A stretch of DNA of 9,825 bases from Anaerolineales bacterium. Its GTDB lineage: Bacteria > Chloroflexota > Anaerolineae > 4572-78 > J111. Numbering within the stretch: the stretch's first letter is position 1; the number at the start of each line of letters is the position of its first letter. The stretch covers positions 1 to 9,825 of the forward strand of contig JAAUSP010000261.1 in NCBI GenBank assembly GCA_012032575.1, given 5' to 3'. The notes under the pieces were generated by a model, which worked only from the letters and a program-made list of their open reading frames with translations, had not been told where the DNA came from and made no database searches. Shown piece after piece: positions 1-6,383 of this stretch. The translations under genes were made by a program, and so were the position numbers.

Positions 1-188
1 TCATCCCCTCTTTCCACTTCCGCCTGTTCACCATCAGTTTCAAGTAACTGTTCCTCAAACTGCTCATCAAAATCATCGAGCATCTTCGTCTGCGTCGCGC
101 CGTCGTCCGCGAACCGGGCCTCTCGCTCGATCTGTTTCTTATCCGGAATCGTCCGCACCAGCAGCGTGCGAAGGAACTCCGCCGCCAA
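1..188 (-). CDS. Possible partial gene at left edge, unidentified
   Basis: On the minus strand the frame using triplets that begin at plus positions divisible by three is open from a TAG at 210-212 down to the window edge. From about 188 it reads as a plausible soluble, very acidic protein, with segments such as AAEFLRTLLVRTIPDKKQIE and MLDDFDEQFEEQLLE. Codon third positions are mostly G or C, like the genuine genes here. I do not recognise the family. There is no ATG; the only candidate starts are TTG at 188 and GTG at 158, neither with a clear ribosome binding site. The natural 5' end may therefore have been lost where the DUF559 segment begins. The alternative is a chance open frame. Confidence 0.35.
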   Translation of the reverse strand, partial: MAAEFLRTLLVRTIPDKKQIEREARFADDGATQTKMLDDFDEQFEEQLLETDGEQAEVERGD

Positions 189-554
189 ATGACTCAGGAA
201 GAAAAAATCCTATGGCAATACCTTCGCGCTAATCGGTTGAATGGGTTACACTTCCGCCGCCAGCAAGTTATTGATGGATTTATTGCAGATTTCTACTGTC
301 ATGCTGCGAGATTAGTTATAGAAGTAGATGGAGAGATTCACCAACAACAAGTTGAATACGATGCAGAACGCGATCGCATTTTGTCAGCACGAGGACTGCG
401 GTTGTTGCGAATTAAAAATGAAGAGGTGAGGCAGAATCTTAATAGTGTATTGGCGCGTATTGCTAAAGCTTGTGAAATGACTAACCCCCCAACCCCCCTT
501 CCCTGCAAGGGAAGGGGGAGCCGGGGTCTTAGTCTTGCTCCCCTCTCCTTGTAG
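189..554 (+). CDS. DUF559 (Vsr-like) endonuclease-fold protein
   Basis: This is a DUF559 protein, a family with a Vsr-like PD-(D/E)xK nuclease fold. The core spans residues 1-95: ILWQYLRANRLNGLHFRRQQ, then IADF with Asp34, then EVDGEIH with Glu45, Asp47 and His51, then the final strand LRLLRIKNEEV. Substrate and role are unknown for most members. The frame upstream still reads like the family N-terminus (RAKELRRQ before Met1) but contains no ATG, GTG or TTG back to a stop at 45, so ATG 189 is the only usable start. AAGGA lies 13 bases before it, which is rather far. From residue 98 the protein is encoded by the hairpin repeats (PPTPLPCKG...), so the natural stop seems lost. The gene is AT-richer than its neighbours and holds one GCGATCGC site (370-377), which hints at transfer. 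Confidence 0.75.
   Translation: MTQEEKILWQYLRANRLNGLHFRRQQVIDGFIADFYCHAARLVIEVDGEIHQQQVEYDAERDRILSARGLRLLRIKNEEVRQNLNSVLARIAKACEMTNPPTPLPCKGRGSRGLSLAPLSL
494..518. repeat. GC-rich hairpin 1 downstream of DUF559 core
   Basis: A perfect 11-bp inverted repeat (CCCCCTTCCCT at 494-504, its complement at 508-518) is separated by three bases, GCA. It lies inside the DUF559 reading frame and encodes its low-complexity tail. It resembles the C/G-rich REP-like palindromes commonly seen next to DUF559 genes. No T-run follows, so it is a poor classical terminator. Confidence 0.75.
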
Positions 555-562
555 GAGAGGGG
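540..562. repeat. GC-rich hairpin 2
   Basis: A perfect 10-bp inverted repeat (CCCCTCTCCT at 540-549, its complement at 553-562) with a TGT loop. It is built like hairpin 1 but differs in sequence. The DUF559 stop codon (552-554) falls in the loop and right arm. The element ends about 20 bases before the ribosome binding site of the next gene. Confidence 0.75.
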
Positions 563-595
563 TAGGGGGAGAGGGTCTATTTACAAGGAGAAGAG

Positions 596-1789
596 ATGCT
601 GCACCAAGCCAAAGACCTATCCCAAGAACTGATTCGCCTCCGGCGGGATTTTCACCGCCACCCCGAACTGGGTTTTCAGGAAGTACGGACGGCCAGGGTG
701 GTGGCTGAAACGCTGCAAGAAATTGGCGGCATGACCATTCACACCGGCGTGGGCAAAACCGGCGTCGTCGCCGACCTGGGCACAGGCACGGGTCCGACCA
801 TCGCCATCCGGGCCGATATGGACGCCTTGCCCATTCTAGAAAAAACCGGGGCCGACTACAATTCGGTCCATCCGGGGGTGATGCACGCCTGCGGCCACGA
901 CGCCCACACCGCCATTCTGCTGGGCGTTGCCCACCTGCTCAAAGATACCTTTGCCCAGAACAACCTGCAAGGCAACGTGCGCTTCCTCTTTCAACCCGCC
1001 GAAGAGGTAGCCGACGAAGAAGGCATTAGCGGCGCGCCCCGCATGATCGAAGATGGGGCGATGGAGGGCGTTGATGCCATCATTGCCTTGCACATGGACT
1101 CAACCTCTCCCTGCGGCACGGTCTCCATCCAGGGCGGCTGGAGTTCCGCCGCCGCCGATACCTTTGACGCCTGGCTCACCGGCAGCGGCGGCCACGGCGC
1201 ATTCCCCCACCTCAACACTGACCCACTGTGGATGCTCGGCCCGGTGCTGATGGCCTTGCACGGCATTGTCGCCCGCCGGGTTGACCCGCTCAAAGCGGCG
1301 GTGGTCAGCCTGGGACAGGTGCATGCCGGCAAAGCCAGCAATGTCATTCCCGGCGAAGTTTACCTGCAAGGCACTCTGCGCAGTTTCGACCCCGAAGTGC
1401 GGGAACAACTCATTGTCGAGGTTGAACGAGCTTTGGCATTGGCCCGCTCTCTCGGCGGGGATTATCGTTTGAAAATCGAGCGGGGCTATCCCGCCGGTTG
1501 GAATGATTCGACGGTGAGTGATTGGTTGTCCGGCGTCAGCGCCGACCTGTTAGGGGCCGAACAGGTCAAACCGGAATGTATGAGCATGGGTGCTGAAGAT
1601 TTTGCCTTTATGTGTCAAAAGGCTCCCGGCGCGATGATTATGGTTGGCGCGGCCAAAGCAGATGGCCTGGTGCGCAACCATCACACCGATATTTTTGATA
1701 TTGACGAACAATCCTTGCCCATCGGCGCGGCCATCCTGGCCGAAACCGCCCGCCGTTTTCTGGCCGGAGAACTGAGTCTGGGTCAGTAA
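596..1789 (+). CDS. M20D-family amidohydrolase (N-acyl amino acid hydrolase)
   Basis: This is a full-length (397 aa) zinc-dependent amidohydrolase of peptidase family M20D, which includes hippurate hydrolase, IAA-amino-acid hydrolase and N-acetyl-diaminopimelate deacetylase. It should cleave the amide bond of an N-acylated amino acid in the cytoplasm; the substrate cannot be told from sequence. Visible motifs are RRDFHRHPELGFQE (16-29), RADMDALPI (72-80), HACGHDAH (97-104) with metal ligands Cys99 and His101, FQPAEE (132-137), ALH at 165-166, the dimerisation-domain motif GSGGHGAFPH (196-205), MGAEDFAF (331-338) and a C-terminal NHHTDIFDIDE with the last metal-binding His near 363. AAGGAG at 585-590 lies 5 bases before ATG 596, which fixes the start. 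The gene appears intact and monocistronic. Confidence 0.93.
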   Translation: MLHQAKDLSQELIRLRRDFHRHPELGFQEVRTARVVAETLQEIGGMTIHTGVGKTGVVADLGTGTGPTIAIRADMDALPILEKTGADYNSVHPGVMHACGHDAHTAILLGVAHLLKDTFAQNNLQGNVRFLFQPAEEVADEEGISGAPRMIEDGAMEGVDAIIALHMDSTSPCGTVSIQGGWSSAAADTFDAWLTGSGGHGAFPHLNTDPLWMLGPVLMALHGIVARRVDPLKAAVVSLGQVHAGKASNVIPGEVYLQGTLRSFDPEVREQLIVEVERALALARSLGGDYRLKIERGYPAGWNDSTVSDWLSGVSADLLGAEQVKPECMSMGAEDFAFMCQKAPGAMIMVGAAKADGLVRNHHTDIFDIDEQSLPIGAAILAETARRFLAGELSLGQ

Positions 1790-1800
1790 AAAAATATACC

Positions 1801-1957
1801 TGCATTTGGTAACTAACTACTCAGCCCTCATGTCATCCTTCGACAGGCTCAGGACAGGTTTCGAGGCCGTAGGCCGAGAAATCCCTATTACGCTGCATAG
1901 GCATTAGAGATTTCTCCCTTCGGTCGAAATGACATGCCTGAGTAGTTACTGCATTTG
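1801..1957. mobile_element. IS66-type MITE with 8-bp target duplications
   Basis: An 8-bp direct repeat TGCATTTG (1801-1808 and 1950-1957) flanks a 141-bp element (1809-1949). The left end reads GTAACTAACTACTCAG and the right end, reverse complemented, GTAACTACTCAGGCATGTC. The two ends match apart from a 4-base AACT duplication and a small difference before TGTCAT. Ends starting GTAA plus 8-bp duplications are the hallmarks of the IS66 family. There is no room for a transposase. The interior is itself palindromic: GAGAAATC pairs with GATTTCTC, CCTAT with ATAGG, and TGTCAT-TTCGAC with the reverse. It contains the widespread CTTCGACAGGCTCAGGAC-type repeat, whose translation (HFDRREKS, PEPVEG) often contaminates predicted proteins. 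Confidence 0.75.
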
Positions 1958-2000
1958 TATCTCTTTGAGCCGTCCGGCGGTGGTTATTGGGATGGTTCAA

Positions 2001-2009
2001 TGGTATGAT
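2001..2009 (+). promoter_or_regulatory. Extended -10 promoter candidate for membrane protein gene
   Basis: TGG-TATGAT is a good extended -10 element (TGn followed by TATGAT). It lies 25 bases before ATG 2034 and would give a leader of about 18 bases. The -35 position (TGGTTA at 1981-1986, 17-base spacer) is weak, which is normal for extended -10 promoters. It lies just downstream of the MITE, so the insertion may have replaced older upstream sequence. Confidence 0.4.
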
Positions 2010-2033
2010 AACGTTTAACTCAAGGGATATGGT

Positions 2034-2405
2034 ATGGAAGGCCCAAACTCCATTGATCTGACTCAACTCATTTATCCTTTGCTCATTTTTGTGGGCATTA
2101 CTTTGACTCTGGCAATTCTGCTGATTGCCTGGATTGTCTGGCGGGTCCGGCGGATTAATCTGCCGCCCAACGCCGATTGGATCACGGCTATGCGAGCCAC
2201 GCCGCTGGTAGTGGTGCTGGCGCTGGATCTGCTTGATTTTAGCCTTGATTTTCTCTCCGCACCCTTTGCCTGGATTCTCCTGAGCTACCTGGGTCTGAAA
2301 CCGCTTCGCACCATCACCACCGTCGAGAGCCTGATTCCCGGCACCCAATTTCTGCCGACCATGACCGCCGCCTGGATCGCCGCCCGTTTTATGCGCAACA
2401 ATTGA
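2034..2405 (+). CDS. Small conserved-looking membrane protein
   Basis: A 123-residue integral membrane protein of unknown function. Residues about 12-38 form one strong hydrophobic helix (LIYPLLIFVGITLTLAILLI...), followed by a basic stretch WRVRRINLPP, consistent with an N-out, cytoplasmic-loop arrangement. Residues about 53-90 are a hydrophobic region that could make one or two helices (TPLVVVLALDLLDFSLDFLS, then WILLSYLGL). The end has a proline/glycine-punctuated segment (LIPGTQFLPTMTAAWIAARF) that may be re-entrant or a final helix. AAGGGA (2022-2027) lies 6 bases before the ATG. I recognise no named family. The polar residues inside the hydrophobic region (Asp in LDLLDFSLDF) suggest a specific function rather than a mere anchor. 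Confidence 0.75.
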   Translation: MEGPNSIDLTQLIYPLLIFVGITLTLAILLIAWIVWRVRRINLPPNADWITAMRATPLVVVLALDLLDFSLDFLSAPFAWILLSYLGLKPLRTITTVESLIPGTQFLPTMTAAWIAARFMRNN

Positions 2406-2513
2406 AGCGGCCCCCTCGCACTTTACGCCATTCCCTCTTTGAGGTAAAATCCCTGGCGGTAAAAGGGCCAGTGGAGCGTAGGACCGTCCCAGGATTTAGA
2501 TCAGTCAAAATGT

Positions 2514-2569
2514 GTTGCGTGTTACGTCTTGCGTAACTTAAACGGAACACGCAAGACGCAACACGCAAC
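2514..2569. repeat. Heptad palindrome A
   Basis: The left arm is three 7-bp units GTTGCGT, GTTACGT, CTTGCGT (2514-2534). The right arm (2549-2569) is the inverted copy ACGCAAG, ACGCAAC, ACGCAAC, matching at 20 of 21 positions across a 14-base loop. It lies 66 bases upstream of the thioredoxin-TPR start. There is no T-run. Confidence 0.85.
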
Positions 2570-2635
2570 CCAGGCTTGAATCACTGCTATCCCTAACCTA
2601 CCCTGTCTACCGTCTACTATTATCGAGGAGTTATC

Positions 2636-3619
2636 ATGGAAACACCTGTTGCTACCAAACCCAACGTCATTGATGTAACCGAACAAACCTTCGCCGCCGA
2701 GGTGCTGGAACGATCCAAAACCACGCCGGTGGTGGTTGATTTCTGGGCACCCTGGTGCGGCCCATGCCGCATGCTGGGACCAACCCTGGAGAAATTGGCC
2801 GCTGAGTTCAACGGCGCGTTTATACTGGCGAAAGTGAATGTGGATGAAAATCAGCGGTTGGCTATGCAGTTTCGGGTGCAGGGTATTCCGGCGGTCAAAG
2901 CCTTTTACAACGGCAACGTCGCCGGCGAATTTACCGGCGCACAGCCCGAACCGCAGGTCCGCAAATTCATCCAGGGTCTCGTTCCCTCCCAGGCCGATTT
3001 ACTGGCCCGGCAGGCCTACGAGTGGGAAATGAGCAACCAGCTCCCTATGGCCGTGACCAATTATCAGGCTGCGCTGGCCGAACAGCCGGACCATTACCCG
3101 GCTATGGTGGGTTTGGGCCGGACCTTGCTGCGGCAGGGCCAGGTTGAAGCCGCCCTGACCACCCTGAACGGAGTCCCCGCCGGCATTCCGGAACGCGCCG
3201 CCGCCGATGCCCTGATCGCCACCGCTCAATTTCAGCAGCACGCTAACGACCGCAGCGAAGCCGAACTCCGCGCCGCCCTCACCGCCGACCCCAAAGATGT
3301 CGCCAGTCGCTACGCCCTGGCCAGCCTTCTGGCCGCCGAGCAGCGCTACGACGAGGCCCTGCCCGAATTTCTGGAAGTGGTCCGCCGCGACCGCAAATAC
3401 AACGACGACGGCGCTCGCAAGGCGATGCTGGCCCTCTTCACCACCCTCGGCGAAGACAATGAGCTGACCCGCACCTATCGCCCAAAATTGGCAAAATGTC
3501 CTCTTCTAAAAGTGACCGGAGACAGGAGACCGAAAAAATCTTTGCCCGTCCTGGGTCTCCGGTCCCCGGTCAAAAACGACAATGAAATTTCACCAAACCA
3601 CCCTCGAAACCTGCCCTGA
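2636..3619 (+). CDS. cnoX: Thioredoxin-TPR protein (CnoX/YbbN-like redox co-chaperone)
   Basis: This is a thioredoxin domain fused to TPR-like repeats, the layout of CnoX (YbbN), a cytoplasmic holdase that protects proteins from oxidative aggregation and passes clients to chaperones. The thioredoxin fold covers residues 10-115, with active site WCGPC (40-44) and cis-proline GIP (83-85). E. coli YbbN lacks this CxxC pair, so this protein is expected to be redox-active like the Caulobacter form. Residues about 116-287 are helical TPR-type repeats (YQAALAEQPDHYPAMVGLGR, AELRAALTADP, YDEALPEFLEVVRRD). GAGGAG at 2625-2630 is 5 bases before ATG. The family usually ends near TRTYRPKLA (278-286). Residues about 293-314 here are encoded by heptad palindrome B, and the frame runs 38 bases into the next gene, so the C-terminus is an acquired extension. 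Confidence 0.88.
   Translation: METPVATKPNVIDVTEQTFAAEVLERSKTTPVVVDFWAPWCGPCRMLGPTLEKLAAEFNGAFILAKVNVDENQRLAMQFRVQGIPAVKAFYNGNVAGEFTGAQPEPQVRKFIQGLVPSQADLLARQAYEWEMSNQLPMAVTNYQAALAEQPDHYPAMVGLGRTLLRQGQVEAALTTLNGVPAGIPERAAADALIATAQFQQHANDRSEAELRAALTADPKDVASRYALASLLAAEQRYDEALPEFLEVVRRDRKYNDDGARKAMLALFTTLGEDNELTRTYRPKLAKCPLLKVTGDRRPKKSLPVLGLRSPVKNDNEISPNHPRNLP
3514..3571. repeat. Heptad palindrome B, inside the cnoX 3' end
   Basis: The left arm consists of 7-bp units GACCGGA, GACAGGA and a partial GACCG (3514-3532). The right arm GGTCTCC, GGTCCCC, GGTC (3554-3571) is the inverted copy; read on the minus strand its units are GACCGGG, GACCGGA, GACC. It ends 10 bases before the comB-like ATG and lies where a ribosome binding site would be expected. 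Confidence 0.8.
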
Positions 3620-4268
3620 CGCCACCGGCACGGTCGTTGCCATTGATGTGGTCCGGGCCTTTACCACTGCGGCCTATGCTTTTGCCGCCGGAGCCAGCGA
3701 GATTATCCTGACCGGCACGGTTGAGGAAGCTCTGGCGCTGCGCCGGCAATTTCCCGACACACTCGTTATGGGTGAAGTGGATGGTCTATCCATCTCTGAA
3801 TTTGATTTTGGCAACTCGCCCACCCAAATAGCCGCTCTCGATTTGACCGGGCGGCGGCTGGTCCAGCGGACAACGGCAGGCACACAGGGCGTGGTCCGCA
3901 GCACAAAGGCCGACCTGCTGCTGGCGGGCAGCCTGGTCTGCGCCGGGGCGACAGTCCGCTATCTGCGGCAGGTCCAGCCGGAAACGGTCACATTTGTGAT
4001 AACAGGGATTTTGTTGGGGCGCGACGGCGATGAGGATATCGCCTGTGCGGATTATATCGCGGCGCTGCTGCGCGATGAGCAGCCCGACATTACCCCCTTC
4101 GTCCGGCGAGTCTACGAATCCACCACCGGACGTCTCTTCACCGATCCAGCCCACCCCGAATTTCCCGCGGCAGACCTGGCCTGCTGCGTCGAGGTGGATC
4201 GCTTCGATTTTGCTATGGTTGTCGAGCGGCGGGAGGGACTGTGGCTGCTAAAGCCGGTGAGCGCTTAA
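3582..4268 (+). CDS. comB: ComB-family protein (2-phosphosulfolactate phosphatase-like)
   Basis: A 228-residue member of the ComB family (COG2045). In methanogens this Mg-dependent enzyme hydrolyses 2-phosphosulfolactate to sulfolactate in coenzyme M synthesis. Conserved motifs are visible: DVVRAFTT (22-29), GEVDG (64-68), FDFGNSP (74-80), QRTTAGTQGV (95-104) and DGDEDIACADY (148-158). Length is normal for the family. Many bacteria without coenzyme M carry homologues whose substrate is not established, and nothing nearby belongs to coenzyme M synthesis, so the family is clear and the reaction is not. The ATG lies inside the last 38 bases of the thioredoxin-TPR frame. No Shine-Dalgarno is visible because palindrome B occupies the space, so translation may depend on coupling to the upstream gene. 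Confidence 0.85.
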   Translation: MKFHQTTLETCPDATGTVVAIDVVRAFTTAAYAFAAGASEIILTGTVEEALALRRQFPDTLVMGEVDGLSISEFDFGNSPTQIAALDLTGRRLVQRTTAGTQGVVRSTKADLLLAGSLVCAGATVRYLRQVQPETVTFVITGILLGRDGDEDIACADYIAALLRDEQPDITPFVRRVYESTTGRLFTDPAHPEFPAADLACCVEVDRFDFAMVVERREGLWLLKPVSA

Positions 4269-4335
4269 GAGATTGGAGATTAGAGATTGGAGATTAGAGC
4301 TGATTCAAATGAGCAATCTCCAATCTCCAATCTCC
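4269..4335. repeat. Heptad palindrome C
   Basis: The left arm (4269-4299) is GAGATTG, GAGATTA, GAGATTG, GAGATTA, GAG. The right arm (4314-4334) is three exact CAATCTC units plus a C, the inverted complement of GAGATTG. The loop is 14 bases. It starts on the base right after the comB-like stop codon and lies between that gene and the convergent FGE-like gene (stop 4343), so it could work as a weak bidirectional terminator. Confidence 0.88.
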
Positions 4336-4342
4336 TTCTTCT

Positions 4343-5119
4343 CTACTCCGGCGAGACCGCACAGCGAAAACCCACATTATTATAAAACTGAAAATCGCCG
4401 TCCAGCCGGGAAAGGCAGTTGGCGACGCTGGCATCGTTAACCCAGGAAGCGCCGCGCAGCACCCGGAATCCCCTGCGCCAGGCGGCTTTCGCGCCCATCA
4501 TCCGGGTCATAGGGGAAGGGGTAGAACAGACTGTTGGTCCACTCCCACACATTGCCGACCATGTCAACCACGCCTTCCGGGGTATCGCCGGCCGGGGAGA
4601 AAGCGCCTATGGGGCTGGTTCCGCGCAGACCGGCTTCTTTGCAGTTGCAGCAGTCGGCGGCAAAATCATTCCCCCAGGCATAACGCCGGCCCGTTAAACC
4701 ACGGGCGGCGCACTCCCACTCGGCTTCGGTCGGTAAACGTTTTCCAGTCCAGGCGGCATAAGCCATTGCATCGGCCCAGGTAATCAACACTACCGGATGA
4801 TCGGCTTTGCCGGCCGGATAGGTGCGGGCCTGCGGATCCCAGTTGTAACCCTGAGTATCGCACCAACTGACCTGGTAATTGGGTACAGCCCGACCTGTTT
4901 CATCTATAAATTTCTTGTATTCAGCATTGGTCACAGGCCAACGGTCGAGATAAAAGTCGGCCACAAAAACCTGATGCTGGGGTTGGTGGTTAGGGTTGCC
5001 GTCGTTGCTGCCCATCAAAAAGTACCGCCGGAGATAAAAACCATCTCTTTGTCGTCGTTAGGCCAGACAATAATCGAAGTACCGGTTTGATTGGATGCGG
5101 GGACAGATTGCTGGGTCAT
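4343..5119 (-). CDS. Formylglycine-generating-enzyme-like (SUMF1) protein, frameshifted
   Basis: The protein has the FGE-sulfatase/SUMF1 fold. ATG 5119 (GAGGT at 5131-5135, 11 bases away) opens with MTQQSVPASN and runs to MVFISGGTF. The frame then breaks at an A5 run (5017-5021); one more base restores GGTFLMGSN. The next segment has PVTNAEYKKFI, GKRLPTEAEWE, YAWGND and VVDMVGNVWEWT. A second break at a C4 run (4470-4473) precedes VLRGASWVNDASVANCLSR and GFRCAVSPE to the TAG at 4343-4345. The repaired product is about 257 residues, normal for the family. True aerobic FGEs have two copper-binding cysteines in this last part. Here the second seems present (NC) but the first is replaced by Asn-Asp, so sulfatase activation is doubtful and a binding or structural role is possible. 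It sits 18 bp downstream of the FHA gene, probably as one operon. Confidence 0.8.
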
Positions 5120-5137
5120 AATATTCTACTACCTCTG

Positions 5138-6349
5138 TTAGACTATGACATCATAAGCCAGAACACAGCCGCCCAGCCAGATATGATCGCCCGGTTTCAG
5201 GGCGACTGTATGGCTGAGGAGCAGCATTTCCCCGTTAAGACGAGTGCCAAAGCCGCTGCCCAGGTCTTCCACATAGGGCAGACCGTCCCGCCAGGTGATA
5301 ACGGCGTGGCGGCGCGACACCCTAACCGCCACCTCGCCCACCGAATTCAGATCAAGGTCAGGGGTAAAATCCACATAGCGGTCCGAACGACCAATCGTAA
5401 TTTCATTGGGCGGAGCGATGATAAATTGATCACCGTTGGGAGTCATCAGAACGTGTTGAAGCTGGGGGGCGGCGGAGGCAATCAGTCGTTCCACCGGCAC
5501 GGCCTCATAATAGAACCGCAGATTCCCCAGCATAATCAGATCGCCATGCTGAAGCGGGCGCGACGGCCTGAATTGAATCTGCTCGCCATTCAGGAACACG
5601 CCGTGGCGGCTGCCCAGGTCTTCGATGGTGTGCCGTCCCTCAACCCCGACGATTTTGGCATGCCGGCGCGAAATAACCCGGTCACCGGCGTCTTCATAAG
5701 CCAGATCAACATCCGGCGGCAGGCCCAAATTAGGGTCAAACCGGCCCAAAACCAATTCGCCGATGACAGGCAAGGCAATATGGCGGTTACTTGAGCTGAG
5801 AACTAACCAGTAGGGCCTACTTTGAGAAGCCGCCGTCTTTCTGTTGGGCAGATTTTTGGGCAGCGCTTCCATCGCCCCGATAATATCGGGGCGGGGTTCA
5901 TTCATCGCCGAGGCTGTCCAGGCCGGCTTTTCAGGCAGGTGCCCCAGCGACGAGGTTTCCCAGCGCGACTCAGGTTTGGTTTGGGGTTGGGGCGGCTTTA
6001 GTTTAGCCGCCGCCGGCGGCTCAGCCGGGGTGGATGCCACCGGGCGCAGATAATCGGGGCGTTTCGACGCAGGTTGAGCGGGAGGAACCGGCGGTGTCCC
6101 TTCTTTGGCCTCGCGGATTTGTCGCAGCCGGCGTGCCAGCATGGATTCTTCCTGGCCCGAACTTTTTTTGGCCCGTTCCTCGTCCGCTTTGACCAAAAGG
6201 CAATTGATTTGCAGCAGCCCCCAAGTAGCGTGGGTGTCTGTCCGAGCGCCAAAGGCGTTGCGGATCATTGCCTTGATGCTCGGCGAGTTGTCGCTTTGGT
6301 CAATACAACGATTGCGAATGGGGCACTTACGGCAATCATATTTGAACAT
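5138..6349 (-). CDS. Double FHA-domain protein with N-terminal cysteine cluster
   Basis: A 403-residue protein that binds phosphothreonine through two FHA domains. I start it at ATG 6349 (MFKYDCRKC), not at the TTG at 6412, because that TTG is the -35 box of a consensus promoter. GGGAAGG lies about 11 bases upstream. Residues 6-15 hold Cys-x2-Cys-x5-Cys (C6, C9, C15), with another Cys at 50; this could bind zinc or an iron-sulfur cluster. A charged stretch (55-85) and a Pro/Ala-rich linker (about 85-180) follow. FHA1 has GR at 202-203, SRRH at 227-230 and an LNGE loop near 254. FHA2 has GR at 320-321, SRRH at 345-348 and LNGE near 372. Both keep the residues that contact phosphothreonine. There is no signal peptide or membrane helix. 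No Ser/Thr kinase lies in the window. Confidence 0.88.
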   Translation of the reverse strand: MFKYDCRKCPIRNRCIDQSDNSPSIKAMIRNAFGARTDTHATWGLLQINCLLVKADEERAKKSSGQEESMLARRLRQIREAKEGTPPVPPAQPASKRPDYLRPVASTPAEPPAAAKLKPPQPQTKPESRWETSSLGHLPEKPAWTASAMNEPRPDIIGAMEALPKNLPNRKTAASQSRPYWLVLSSSNRHIALPVIGELVLGRFDPNLGLPPDVDLAYEDAGDRVISRRHAKIVGVEGRHTIEDLGSRHGVFLNGEQIQFRPSRPLQHGDLIMLGNLRFYYEAVPVERLIASAAPQLQHVLMTPNGDQFIIAPPNEITIGRSDRYVDFTPDLDLNSVGEVAVRVSRRHAVITWRDGLPYVEDLGSGFGTRLNGEMLLLSHTVALKPGDHIWLGGCVLAYDVIV

Positions 6350-6383
6350 TGCCAGCCAGCCTTCCCTCAATCCTTCCGTTTCA

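Noticed and set aside
370..377. GCGATCGC (HIP1) as evidence for a cyanobacterial origin
   Set aside because: One copy proves little. Only the AT-richer composition of the DUF559 gene is worth noting.
1833..2348. 171-codon open frame on the minus strand across the MITE and membrane protein gene
   Set aside because: Its end is the translation of the repeat (HFDRREKS, PEPVEG) and its start lies antisense to the membrane protein gene, which has a good binding site and promoter.
2430..2500. Weak inverted sequence around TTTACGCC and GGCGGTAAA upstream of cnoX, considered as terminator or riboswitch
   Set aside because: Pairing is short and imperfect, and no known riboswitch core or T-run is visible.
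4269..4335. Heptad repeats considered as a CRISPR-like array
   Set aside because: Units are 7 bp and directly tandem with no spacers, and the second block is inverted.
4343..5119. Calling the gene a true formylglycine-generating enzyme (sulfatase activator)
   Set aside because: The region corresponding to the copper-binding cysteine pair seems to keep only one Cys, and no sulfatase is present in the window.
5087..5794. 235-codon plus-strand open frame antisense to the FHA gene
   Set aside because: It is a shadow of the FHA frame; the minus strand shows two complete FHA domains and the plus reading has no recognisable domain.
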